Below are positions 1 through 8,592 of a stretch of DNA of 64,000 nt, piece by piece (position 1 is the stretch's first letter; every line of letters begins with the position of its first letter). Source of the stretch: JAXGMQ01 sp040768585. GTDB lineage: Bacteria > Caldisericota > Caldisericia > JAAYUI01. The notes under the pieces were generated by a model. That model made no database searches, was not told the origin of the DNA, and saw only the letters and a list, made by a program, of their open reading frames with translations. The DNA lies in contig JAXGMQ010000001.1 of NCBI GenBank assembly GCA_040768585.1, positions 744,001 through 808,000 on the forward strand. The letters are read 5' to 3'. A program made the position numbers and the translations under genes.

Positions 1-1410
1 TCGCAGCTATCCAACAATCAATTTGAAAAACTACTCATCAGGGACTCAGGAGATTATTTGAACTGGCGAGGCAAAAAAATAATGGGAGATTTTGAAACAA
101 TAATGGTTGTCCCCGAGCCATCCGACATCGAGGTACCCGTCATTATCGACAACGGAACTGGTTATCTCCCTGACGATCTGACATACACGGGCATTTTCAC
201 AAGTGAGGATGACAGAATCAATCTGGCATTTAACTACGCGAATATCTTTGAGAGGCAACCACCAACCTCTGACGACATGCTATCTCTACCATGGAGCCAA
301 TCCGATGTTATAACCGACAAAAGCGCTCAGATTATATCGATTTCTGCAACAAGACCGCTTGAGGTTGAATACGAGGGTTTCAACAAAGAAACCTTTGAGT
401 TCGAGAAGATAACCAAGACCTTCGAACCAGGTAGCGTTATGGTCGAGATGCTCATGGATTTGTCCTCAGGTACAAAGACCGCCAAATTCAGTCACACAGA
501 CAGGTTCATGCAAGAGAAGTGGTCATTCGACATCCAACTCGACCAAAGTGTGAAATATACAGGGCCAACCGATGTTGACATACCTCTGGCTATCTCTGAC
601 AACTCAATCACAATCAACTGGGGCAAAAATGTCGAACACATATACATCTTCGATGGCGTTAGTATGACCGATTGGAAAACTGGCTCCAAGCTCACATTCA
701 CCAACCTAGAGGATGGGAAGCATGAGTTCAAGATACTCTTTGTCAAGGATGGGTTGTTGAGTCCATTGATTGAGAAGACGATCTATACCGGTGCTGTGAA
801 GCCAAGCCTTGAGTTCACAGATGGGTATGCTCTCTACAAGAATGGTGTTGTGACGGTTCATGGTAAGACTGACCCAGGGTGTACGGTTGAGCCAGGGGCT
901 AAGGTGTCTGAGGATGGGTCGTTTGTGGTTGAGTATGCTGCTTCTGAAGCTCCTTCTGTGCTTGAGGTGATATCAACGAGTCCTGAGGGTATGGTTGAGA
1001 AGAAGAGTATCTCTGTTGTGAGGTATCTGAAGCTCATCATGAGGCTTGGGAAGAGTGAGGTTTCTGACCATGAGGGGAACAGCTGGAGTTTGGATGTGCC
1101 TCCACAGCTTGTTGGGGGGTCTACATATGTTCCTATGAGATTCATTGGTGAGAGATTGGGAGCTAGGGTTGAGTGGGTAGCATCTGAGAGAAAGGTTCTC
1201 TACTACCTTGGTTTGTCTGTTGTTGAGATATGGATTGGGAAGGATGTTGCCAAGGTCAACGGGGTAGAGCAGAAGATGCCTGGACCACCTGTTATTGTCT
1301 CTGGTTCTACTCTTGTTCCTGTTAGGTTTGTGTCAGAGGCTCTTGGGGCTGATGTTGCGTGGTTTGGGGATGAGAAGAGGATTGAGATAGAGTATCCGAA
1401 AGGCAACTAG
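1..1410 (+). CDS. Secreted/stalk-domain protein with two copper-amine-oxidase-N type repeats, 5' truncated by window edge
   Basis: The frame is open back to base 1 with no stop, so this is the C-terminal part of a longer gene. A TTG at position 58 is an unlikely start. The middle part (about 200-330 residues from the TTG) looks like two Ig/Fn3-like beta-sandwiches. The last 130 residues contain two copies of the stalk-domain motif: GGSTYVPMRFIGERLGA followed by VEWVASERKV, then SGSTLVPVRFVSEALGA followed by VAWFGDEKRIEIEYP. Such domains occur in exported proteins and probably serve adhesion or structure; the family name does not imply amine oxidase activity. A bidirectional terminator follows 40 bp after the stop. 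Substrate and full domain order cannot be told because the N-terminus is missing. Confidence 0.85.
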   Translation, partial: SQLSNNQFEKLLIRDSGDYLNWRGKKIMGDFETIMVVPEPSDIEVPVIIDNGTGYLPDDLTYTGIFTSEDDRINLAFNYANIFERQPPTSDDMLSLPWSQSDVITDKSAQIISISATRPLEVEYEGFNKETFEFEKITKTFEPGSVMVEMLMDLSSGTKTAKFSHTDRFMQEKWSFDIQLDQSVKYTGPTDVDIPLAISDNSITINWGKNVEHIYIFDGVSMTDWKTGSKLTFTNLEDGKHEFKILFVKDGLLSPLIEKTIYTGAVKPSLEFTDGYALYKNGVVTVHGKTDPGCTVEPGAKVSEDGSFVVEYAASEAPSVLEVISTSPEGMVEKKSISVVRYLKLIMRLGKSEVSDHEGNSWSLDVPPQLVGGSTYVPMRFIGERLGARVEWVASERKVLYYLGLSVVEIWIGKDVAKVNGVEQKMPGPPVIVSGSTLVPVRFVSEALGADVAWFGDEKRIEIEYPKGN

Positions 1411-1448
1411 TAGGTTAGGTTAGCTTCTAAAATAATTGTGTAATGTGA

Positions 1449-1484
1449 AAAACCCAGGCTTGGTTTGATTGGCCTGGGTTTTTT
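1449..1484. terminator. Bidirectional intrinsic terminator
   Basis: A stem AACCCAGGC / GCCTGGGTT with a 12-nt loop is flanked by A-run and T-run, so it can end the stalk-domain gene and the minus-strand genes reading toward it. A near-identical stem recurs at 2549-2591. Confidence 0.8.
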
Positions 1485-1556
1485 AATGATTGTAAGAGCA
1501 AAAATATAGAGTGAACTGCTAGTATCATTAGTGCTTTAAATGTGTGGATTCAATCT

Positions 1557-1847
1557 TTATCTTGTGATACAATCCGCGGATTCTGAGTTTGTCCAATCAA
1601 GCATAGAGTTGAAGTACACATCAACATCAGAGCTTGTTGGGAGGTGTGGGTTGAGAGCTGTAGAGCGTAGTAGCTCTCTTGGGGCTGTGGTGAAGGGGTA
1701 GTGGTTGAAGTTTGCCTGTCTCTCTTCCCAATCTTCTTTGTTTTGTATGACAACTGATGACATACAAGAGCCTGTACAGTAGTCCATGTCTGTACAGTTA
1801 CCGTTGTCATCATAGGTGTAGATTCTGTAGGAACCCGAATAAAAGTT
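1557..1847 (-). pseudogene. Possible frameshifted C-terminal piece of the neighbouring lipoprotein gene
   Basis: An open minus frame of about 97 codons has protein-like composition (for example FYSGSYRIYTYDDNGNCTD and DYCTGSCMSSVVIQN) but no credible start or ribosome binding site. It begins just where the lipoprotein gene at 1849-2244 ends, in a different frame. The simplest reading is that one longer gene suffered a frameshift near 1848. It could also be a short unrelated remnant. I recognise no family. Confidence 0.35.
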
Positions 1848-1848
1848 A

Positions 1849-2244
1849 TTATTTATAGGATTCCGTGTATATCGCCATAAAAGATTCCCTTAGACGTTCC
1901 TCATTAATATTAAACTTAAGGTGGCCATCTTCATCTTCTTTGTGATACTTGATCCTATCGATAAAGAAGGAATACCATTTGTCTGTGTATTTATAGGATA
2001 TATGAGCATCCTCCGTACCCATCATATCATTGAATTCCTTTGTTATCTTGTATATATCCTCCGCCAACATTTCTTTGGAACACCACTTGCTTAATGCAAT
2101 ACCTCCTCCTGCAGCCCCATCAATTGTGAAATAATGTGCTGCTTTGTCGGATAAGTCATCATATTCGTAACTTCTAGAACATCCGCAAACACTCAGGACA
2201 AGCATCAACCCAACAACGAAAACGCTTTTTATTCTGTTGTTCAT
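1849..2244 (-). CDS. Small putative lipoprotein, unknown function
   Basis: 131 residues. The N-terminus MNNRIKS followed by a hydrophobic stretch ends in VCGC, an acceptable lipobox, so the protein is probably lipid-anchored outside the membrane. The mature part is charged and hydrophilic, with no motif I recognise. The start is supported by AAAGGGG 7 bases upstream of the ATG. It sits alone between two copies of a terminator and a stalk-domain 3' end. The downstream frame (1557-1847) may be its original C-terminus, lost by frameshift. Confidence 0.6.
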   Translation of the reverse strand: MNNRIKSVFVVGLMLVLSVCGCSRSYEYDDLSDKAAHYFTIDGAAGGGIALSKWCSKEMLAEDIYKITKEFNDMMGTEDAHISYKYTDKWYSFFIDRIKYHKEDEDGHLKFNINEERLRESFMAIYTESYK

Positions 2245-2433
2245 GCATCCCCTTTCATAAAAGACCTGTGCATCTCTTTAGCAGACAAAATCATTAACCA
2301 TTCCTCATTTCTCATCCTACTACAGGATATGCCACTATTCAATTCACAAACGTCATATCTGTTGAAAATATCAAAAAAAAGAAAATGCTCTTTTCAGTTT
2401 CAGAAAGAGAATTCACACAAAGTCTACAAATAA

Positions 2434-2502
2434 ACCCAACGGAATGTTTTCTGGTTTGGCGATGAGAAGAGGATTGAGATAGAGTATCCGAAGGATGAGT
2501 AA
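2434..2502 (+). pseudogene. 3'-end remnant of a second stalk-domain gene
   Basis: Bases 2452-2492 match bases 1360-1400 of the first gene with a single mismatch. They encode NVFWFGDEKRIEIEYPKDE followed by a stop, the last strand of the stalk domain. In-frame upstream sequence runs into a stop codon (TAA 2431-2433), so only about 22 codons survive. The matching terminator follows 47 bp later, as it does behind the intact gene. This is the tail of a paralogue whose 5' part was deleted or replaced. Confidence 0.8.
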
Positions 2503-2548
2503 GTAGAATTGCCCTTTTAGTTATTGATACGAACTAGGTTATAATATT

Positions 2549-2591
2549 AAAAACCCAGGCTGGTCAAAGCACACCAAGCCTGGGTTTTCTT
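2549..2591. terminator. Bidirectional intrinsic terminator (paralogue of 1449-1484)
   Basis: AAAACCCAGGCT / AGCCTGGGTTTT stem with an 18-nt loop, A-run on the left and T-run on the right. It can serve the stalk-domain remnant on the plus strand and the lipoprotein gene 2653-4086 on the minus strand. Confidence 0.8.
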
Positions 2592-2652
2592 GTATTTTGA
2601 CGGTCAATAACTCTGTGCTACAAGTTAACTCTATCTATAAACCATTTCAATT

Positions 2653-4086
2653 TTATTTGAAATGGCGATATAGTGTATGACCCTCTACCATTACTCCACA
2701 CTCATCAATAGCCACTACATCGATATCAAAATACTCACTATCAGCTGCCTCAGGAAACTCACTCATCGGTATCTCCCAGGTTCGTTTGCCACTGTATGTG
2801 TTGATGCCATAAATCGACTTGCCATCATATCCATAATAATTGTGCCATCCATACCACATACCCTCGTTGTAGTACGATGTATCAATGTGGTAATCCACCT
2901 TAAATGAGTTCCCTGGGTTGAAGGGATTGAAGATATATTTTTCTTTTTCCGCAACCTCACAAACAAACGGATGATCACTTGGACTTATGGCTGTGAATTC
3001 TGCACCACTGATGTGGTCTTCTAGTTTAAGTTCATTTTCCAAAACCCCCGTTTCAGGGTCGGTTATGTAGATGCTCTTAGAGTCATTTGAGATTATCATA
3101 AGTTTACCATCAACCAGTGAGACTCTCTGAGGCCTCTCGATATCGTATCTCAGCACTTCAAGGGTTTCTGGATTGATTCTGTAAAGAATTCTGTCATAAG
3201 CAAGGATATCAGTCCATAGACTCCAGAAGTACTTATCATTGAAAACCTGGACATAATTGAAATAGTTGATGCTGTCGTCGTTTGTGCAGCTTAGACATGT
3301 GGCAAATTCAAGGTTCTCAAGATCATAGATGCAATAGCCAACATTATCATGACCTATGATAAGCCACTTTCCGCAGACAATATATCTTGGGTCACGCGCA
3401 TTAAGTTCTCTGAGACTCCAATGAATATTTCCCTCGAAATCCATCATTGCGATTGAGTCATAATCAGCTTCATCTCTATCTAAGCTTCTGATTGTCAACT
3501 TTTGTTTGTCATCAATAAAGATGGTTTTTCCCAGCTGATCTTGTGTATCCAGTTCTTTATTTTCAATTGGATCATAACCAAACACTTCCTCTTCACAGTT
3601 GAACAACCAAAAGTTGGGATACACGACACCACTCTCACCAACGCACATCGGTGTCTTTCTTTCCCACACTTTTGTTAGTCTTCCATCTTTTTCAAATGGT
3701 TCGGGTTTCCAGTTCTCAAATGATTCAATTTCCGGATTAGAGATGATTTCAAACCTTGGAATTGAATTATGGAACATCTCCTTGAATAATTTATCATCGC
3801 GGATTTCAATGAAATCATCTGTTTCTCTGAACAGTGTGTCTTCCGTATAATCATTTGGCACCACAGAGGTTCTGGCTTTATTTCTTTCCTCGGCTGAATT
3901 TTCAAGAATCTCATATGGAGTTAGTTCGTCAGCTTGAACACCATTACCCCTCTCAGATTGTTCTTCTTGCCATTCCTTTGTTGTGATACCTTCATCATCA
4001 ACAACTTCCCTCGTAGCATCTGCAAGACTGCAACCCACAAAACACAAAACCACAAATAACAAAGTAAGATTCCTCCAAATATTCAT
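2653..4086 (-). CDS. Lipoprotein with beta-propeller-like (PQQ-like) C-terminal half
   Basis: 477 residues. The signal sequence ends in the lipobox FVGC at about residue 19, so the mature protein is lipid-anchored. An acidic, Glu-rich linker (residues 25-75) follows. From about residue 170 on there are repeated blade-like strands such as SIAMMDFEGNIHWSL, YCIYDLENLEF and SIYGINTYSGKRTWEI, the pattern of PQQ-like or WD-like propellers. No catalytic residues are evident. AAAGGAG plus ATAGGA precede the ATG, and a promoter is visible at 4129-4156. The C-terminus faces the shared terminator at 2549-2591. Role unknown. Confidence 0.7.
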   Translation of the reverse strand: MNIWRNLTLLFVVLCFVGCSLADATREVVDDEGITTKEWQEEQSERGNGVQADELTPYEILENSAEERNKARTSVVPNDYTEDTLFRETDDFIEIRDDKLFKEMFHNSIPRFEIISNPEIESFENWKPEPFEKDGRLTKVWERKTPMCVGESGVVYPNFWLFNCEEEVFGYDPIENKELDTQDQLGKTIFIDDKQKLTIRSLDRDEADYDSIAMMDFEGNIHWSLRELNARDPRYIVCGKWLIIGHDNVGYCIYDLENLEFATCLSCTNDDSINYFNYVQVFNDKYFWSLWTDILAYDRILYRINPETLEVLRYDIERPQRVSLVDGKLMIISNDSKSIYITDPETGVLENELKLEDHISGAEFTAISPSDHPFVCEVAEKEKYIFNPFNPGNSFKVDYHIDTSYYNEGMWYGWHNYYGYDGKSIYGINTYSGKRTWEIPMSEFPEAADSEYFDIDVVAIDECGVMVEGHTLYRHFK

Positions 4087-4128
4087 TCCTATCCACTCCT
4101 TTAAAACTTAGATTCATTCTCACATAGA

Positions 4129-4156
4129 ATATTATCCATCTATTTTAAAAAGACAA
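4129..4156 (-). promoter_or_regulatory. Sigma70-type promoter for the 2653-4086 lipoprotein gene
   Basis: On the minus strand, -35 TTGTCT (4151-4156), 16-bp spacer, -10 TAATAT (4129-4134). The predicted start of transcription near 4122 gives a leader of about 36 nt containing the ribosome binding site. Confidence 0.5.
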
Positions 4157-4294
4157 ATTTTTGGAGCGACAAATTTTTTAGATTTGGGAGTCTACATCAG
4201 TGCCATCTGGTAGGTCAACGTGTGTTAGTCTGTTCTCTTTGTCATTTTGAGCTCGAATAACTCACATTGACCCTAGCCCTTGAGTGTTTCAAAT

Positions 4295-5587
4295 CTATTT
4301 CAAAAAAATACGTTCATCGTAGAAACTATCGTAACAAATTTCCTTAGAAATAAGTATTGAGTCGTTCATTGGTCTATAGAAGTATCCCCTATATGCTTCG
4401 AATCTTGGGATTAGGTCAAGTACTGGGAAAATTGATGCATAAAACACTGGATCGAATATATTTACTTTTCCAACGTTCTCTTCATCGGGCTCATTAACAA
4501 AAACCTTTATTGGCAGTTCAATATCGTCGCCGTATCTTGTCTTTACTGTCTTGCTGCCAAGCTCGAACGTGATTCTTTGGTTTATGCTCAAAAAAACATA
4601 GTGTTCGAAGTAAAAGTGTTTATTACTTGATTTATTATTCTCGAAATCCCAAGAGCCGGAGTACATTCCAAGATCATCAGCAAATGTCATTGGGTCAATA
4701 AATAGATTGTCGTTTATTCTCCTGAATGGAATGCCGTGTTTGACTCTGCCCTCGTCAAGATATGTGTTTCTATTGGCAAAATACTCCACATAACCATGGT
4801 ATGGATTTGCTCCATAATAATCCGAACCAAATAGACCGAGTATCCGTTGGCATTTAGGTGGATTTACACTCGAATCAATAATCATAAGGTTGGGATTGAG
4901 CGCTTCTCTTTGTGTAAGTTTGTGGCTGTATTTGCCTTCATATGGGACCCTGTAACCATCTGGTATATCCCACTGCTCAAACTGAAGGTTCTCATCAAAT
5001 ATCTGGATTGTTCCAATCCTTGGATCAAAGGCAAAATAGCTGTTCTCTTCTAATGCATAATCAATGAAATTGCTACTAGTGTAGATATTCTTGTTTTCGT
5101 CTGACCTGACAAATGAAAATGATTTCTGATATATATAAAAGTAACCATTATATTCACCACCACCAATATAGGTGGGTAAACAGAAGTGATTGATTTTGAA
5201 CCTATCGCTGTAGAAATTCGCGTTTGCCTGATAAACTACATCAAAATCAAAGACCTTTGACAGCATCTCATGGAACGCTTGCCTATCATCTGGTGTGGTT
5301 TCGATTGGAAGACCTTTATCATCGAGCATGATCCGGTACTTGTTCTTTGCGTTCTCAACTGGGTTTGGCTCAACTTTGTAGAATTCCCAACCTTCTTCGG
5401 GGTTATATTTGACAATGGGCAGGTTGTCTCTGGCTGTGTCGGGATTCTCAGGATCGGGTATATACTGAATCGTGAATGGCTCAAATGGCGGTTTCACAGG
5501 GGGTTTGTCCGACTCCCCAACGGCAGTGAATGCAACAGACCCAACAATCAACAACAGTCCAAGACATACGAGCGCTACTTTTTTCAT
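4295..5587 (-). CDS. Secreted protein with degenerate C-terminal stalk-like domain
   Basis: 430 residues with a clear signal peptide (MKKVALVCLGLLLIVGSVAFTAVGES). It shares landmarks with the next upstream gene 5681-6766: a DxxGxPIET/S segment near residue 95, an ALNP segment in the middle, and a C-terminal YFYRPMNDSILI strand corresponding to YHYRPFDNSILI in the neighbour. The two are therefore paralogues. The C-terminal hydrophobic helix plus final strands resemble a worn copper-amine-oxidase-N stalk domain. AAAGGAGG precedes the ATG. It lies 93 bp downstream of its paralogue on the same strand. No enzyme motif is visible. Confidence 0.7.
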   Translation of the reverse strand: MKKVALVCLGLLLIVGSVAFTAVGESDKPPVKPPFEPFTIQYIPDPENPDTARDNLPIVKYNPEEGWEFYKVEPNPVENAKNKYRIMLDDKGLPIETTPDDRQAFHEMLSKVFDFDVVYQANANFYSDRFKINHFCLPTYIGGGEYNGYFYIYQKSFSFVRSDENKNIYTSSNFIDYALEENSYFAFDPRIGTIQIFDENLQFEQWDIPDGYRVPYEGKYSHKLTQREALNPNLMIIDSSVNPPKCQRILGLFGSDYYGANPYHGYVEYFANRNTYLDEGRVKHGIPFRRINDNLFIDPMTFADDLGMYSGSWDFENNKSSNKHFYFEHYVFLSINQRITFELGSKTVKTRYGDDIELPIKVFVNEPDEENVGKVNIFDPVFYASIFPVLDLIPRFEAYRGYFYRPMNDSILISKEICYDSFYDERIFLK

Positions 5588-5680
5588 TTTTCCTCCTTTT
5601 TATATCAAAGCCTTTTCTCAATGATTAAAACTCAGAAAAATCTCCTCTTAAAGCGACTCTACACTATCTTTTTCACTTTA

Positions 5681-6766
5681 TCAATAGTCTTCAAATCTCT
5701 GTATCAATATCGAATTGTCAAATGGTCTGTAGTGATACTTTAGCTTGAGGGCATCACAAAGTTGGAATAGTGGTACCATGCTGTAATTGAATATCGGTGT
5801 TGGTAGTTCGACTTTTTCACCATTGACTGTCATAAACTTGTCGCCCTCACGCATTTCAATCTTTATGAGGTTGACATTCTTGTCGCTGGTCTTGTCAAAT
5901 TTGTAGTAGATTTTTTTTATCGGCCCCCCTGGGTTGTCGTTTATATATCCATTCTCACCATAAACTGCTTCATTGAGCCAGGATGCACCAATATAGATTA
6001 TTCCATCTTTTGTAATTGGTTCATATACTGGAATTGAGCCTTCAAAACCGCCAGCTGTAAATTTGTCACTATCTGGATGTAGGAGTAGATAACCTTTTGA
6101 TACATTTTCTGATATATCCCAATAGTTTGGTATTGTGTAGTCTTTCCGTAATGTGGGATACTTGCCAAAGTCTGTATCTGGATTCAACGCCCTCTGTTCA
6201 TACATCTTATAACCATCCTTGGTATACAGATAGCAGATATAGTTGAAGTTTTCATCCATTATAGAAATACTGTTGTACACAATATCCGGTCGAAGGCTTG
6301 AGTTGTAGCTTCCACCCCAGAAGCCGCCACCATGATTTCCTATCCCAACAAGTATGTTATAATCATTTCCACTGTGTTCGGTTTTTTTGTAACAATGCGT
6401 ACCAAGATAAATTGTTGATGGTCTTGTGGAATCTGATAGAGTCAGTCTTGATGTTCTGGTTCCATTCAGTCCATCAACTAGATTCTCAACGAAATTGGAA
6501 TCACTTGTTCTCGATTCAATTGGAATACCATCTTCATCAACAATAACATTTATTGATTCTCCATCTTCGCTTCTTTCAACCCTATTTATTCGAATACCAT
6601 CTCCATGCGTATGTTCAATAAACACCTTTCCATTTAGTAACACTGAAAACTCCCCAACAGCAAACTTGTTCGGCACATCCTCGTGTCCTGATGTTTGACC
6701 AACAAGGGTGCTCATTGCCAGCAGGAAAACCAGAGCCAGCCTAAAGAAACTCATGTGTTTTTTCAT
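5681..6766 (-). CDS. Secreted protein, paralogue of 4295-5587, degenerate stalk-like C-terminus
   Basis: 361 residues if started at the ATG at 6766, which is preceded by AGGAGGAG; an upstream in-frame ATG at 6811 has no such site and would spoil the signal peptide. The signal peptide is MKKHMSFFRLALVFLLAMSTLVGQTSG. The C-terminal VNGEKVELPTPIF ... MVPLFQLCDALKLKYHYR ... NSILI follows the order of a stalk domain (nucleating Gly/Lys, central helix, last strand). It shares the DEDGIPIES and RALNP motifs with the downstream paralogue. Function unknown; probably cell-surface. Confidence 0.7.
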   Translation of the reverse strand: MKKHMSFFRLALVFLLAMSTLVGQTSGHEDVPNKFAVGEFSVLLNGKVFIEHTHGDGIRINRVERSEDGESINVIVDEDGIPIESRTSDSNFVENLVDGLNGTRTSRLTLSDSTRPSTIYLGTHCYKKTEHSGNDYNILVGIGNHGGGFWGGSYNSSLRPDIVYNSISIMDENFNYICYLYTKDGYKMYEQRALNPDTDFGKYPTLRKDYTIPNYWDISENVSKGYLLLHPDSDKFTAGGFEGSIPVYEPITKDGIIYIGASWLNEAVYGENGYINDNPGGPIKKIYYKFDKTSDKNVNLIKIEMREGDKFMTVNGEKVELPTPIFNYSMVPLFQLCDALKLKYHYRPFDNSILIQRFEDY

Positions 6767-6878
6767 TTTACTCCTCCTAATGAATATGTTTATAAGACGA
6801 ATAAGAAGCATAATTGGTTCGAGCGACTACTGTATATCTATAAATTACTATTATAAATCCCGCCAATATCTAATAAAT

Positions 6879-7694
6879 CTACTTGATTACTTGAGTTGTT
6901 CCTTCTTGGTTTAGCTTATCATCCTCATCCACAACTTGAACATCGTTTATTTCATCCGTATCGCATGTTTCATCTGCGGATAAATCAAGCGTCACTATAT
7001 CCTCAAACACCTTCCGTACCTCAAGCATGTTGTCCAGGAACCACTGGGAAAGTCTGTCTCTTGGGTGGGTTGCGGATAACACAAACTCACTTTGAATCCT
7101 TTTGTTGCCCATCACCACAACCCTGTCGGCAAGGTACACCGCCTCTTCGATGTTGTGGGTTACGAAAACAACAGTCATGTTGTTTCTGTCTGCTATCTCC
7201 CGAAGCTGATTCTGAAGGGTATATCGGGTCTTCTCATCAAGCGAGACAAACGGCTCATCAGCAAGCAAAACCGACGGATTTGAAACAAGCGCACGGGCCA
7301 ACTGAACCCTCTGCTGCATACCTCCTGAGAGTTCGTACACCCTTTTTTTCATGACATTAGAAAGCCCTACCTCAGAGAGTCTTGCCTTTGCCATCTCAAC
7401 CCGCTCTCTTTTGGGGTAGCCGGAAAGCTCAAGCGGGAAACATACATTTGACAAAACCGACCTCCAGGGGAAGAGTGTTTGTTGCTGGAATATCATAGAC
7501 ATCGACTGAGAGGGCGTTTGCACCACCCCAGAGTCAGGCTCAAGGAGTCCTGCGATTATTCGAAGGAGTGTTGTCTTTCCACAGCCTGTTGGGCCAAGAA
7601 TACAGGTGAACTCACCCGGCAAAAACTTAATACTCATGCCAGAGAGAACCTGGAGGGAGTCAAAGCTTTTTGTGATAGCGCTGAGATTAACCAT
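6879..7694 (-). CDS. ABC transporter ATP-binding subunit, nitrate/sulfonate/taurine type
   Basis: 271 residues. Walker A GPTGCGKTT near residue 37, Q-loop FQQQTLFPW, signature LSGGMQQRVQLARAL, Walker B VLLADEPF, and the switch His in FVTHNIEEA are all present. The family (SsuB/TauB/NrtD-like) powers import of small anions or precursors through a permease such as the one encoded 4 bp upstream. The C-terminal 30 residues are an acidic extension. It is the last gene of a three-gene operon with permease and binding protein. The substrate cannot be assigned from the ATPase. Confidence 0.92.
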   Translation of the reverse strand: MVNLSAITKSFDSLQVLSGMSIKFLPGEFTCILGPTGCGKTTLLRIIAGLLEPDSGVVQTPSQSMSMIFQQQTLFPWRSVLSNVCFPLELSGYPKRERVEMAKARLSEVGLSNVMKKRVYELSGGMQQRVQLARALVSNPSVLLADEPFVSLDEKTRYTLQNQLREIADRNNMTVVFVTHNIEEAVYLADRVVVMGNKRIQSEFVLSATHPRDRLSQWFLDNMLEVRKVFEDIVTLDLSADETCDTDEINDVQVVDEDDKLNQEGTTQVIK

Positions 7695-7697
7695 GTC

Positions 7698-8585
7698 TTA
7701 TCTTTCCTTCGCCTGCCAGTTGGCAAACAACATGTGAACGACCCACAAAATGGCGTTTAGGAGAGCGCCAATAACTCCAACAGTGATGAGTCCTGCGGCA
7801 AGGATTTGTATCTCCGTTTGGGCATAGGCTTCCATCATGATATAGCCAACACCCGCTGTTGGCCCAGGGAAGAGTTCAGCTGCGATAACGACCATCCAAG
7901 AGACACCAAGACCAACCTTGAGACCTGTGAGTATCTGCGGAAAAGAGGCAGGCAAAATAACCTTTGCCCACTTCTGCACTCTGTTTGCACCCATCGTATG
8001 CGCCGCCTCAAGCCACAGCTGCCTTACTCCCCTGACGCCATCGATTGTGTTGATGAGCACTGGGAAAAAAGCGCCCCACGCGATGATGAAAAGCTGGGCT
8101 GTCTGGATATGGTCAAATATCGTCATCGTAAATCTCTGCCCAAAGAGGTTTGAGATTGTTGTACCACCAAAGATGATGATGGCAAACGGAATCCAGGCAA
8201 CGGGACACAATGGTCTCATCAGTTCGATGAACGGAGTCACAAAATTTCTGAGCCTTTCTGACAGACCCATCGCCATGCCAAGTGGTACCGCAACAAGAGC
8301 TCCCAGCACAAAACCCATCAGAACACGGATTGTTGAGATGTACACATGGTAGAGCAGTGACCCTTGACCAAGAAGGTCACGTGTCGGATTTGCAAGCACT
8401 TCAAATACATCACCAACCCTTGGCAGAAGGGTGTTTGAACCAAGCCTAACAGCCGCAAGTTCCCACACAAGAAACAAGATGGCGGGTAGAATAATGGCTC
8501 CGCCCACCATCCACAGGACTCTAGCAACTGTCTCTCTTCTTTTGCTTGTTCCGTTGCGCTTTATATAATCTGAGTCTGTACTCAC
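7698..8585 (-). CDS. ABC transporter permease, SsuC/TauC type
   Basis: 295 residues with six predicted membrane helices and the cytoplasmic EAA loop around WLEAAHTMGANRVQKWAKVILPAS (split: EAAHTMGANR, then VILPASFPQI). It forms the membrane channel for the ATPase encoded downstream and the binding protein encoded upstream. The start is a GTG at 8585, seven bases after the upstream stop. All family landmarks are intact. Confidence 0.92.
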   Translation of the reverse strand: MSTDSDYIKRNGTSKRRETVARVLWMVGGAIILPAILFLVWELAAVRLGSNTLLPRVGDVFEVLANPTRDLLGQGSLLYHVYISTIRVLMGFVLGALVAVPLGMAMGLSERLRNFVTPFIELMRPLCPVAWIPFAIIIFGGTTISNLFGQRFTMTIFDHIQTAQLFIIAWGAFFPVLINTIDGVRGVRQLWLEAAHTMGANRVQKWAKVILPASFPQILTGLKVGLGVSWMVVIAAELFPGPTAGVGYIMMEAYAQTEIQILAAGLITVGVIGALLNAILWVVHMLFANWQAKER

Positions 8586-8592
8586 TGTTATT

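Noticed and set aside
1..1410. Functional copper amine oxidase
   Set aside because: Only the N-domain-type stalk repeats are present; no catalytic domain or topaquinone motif.
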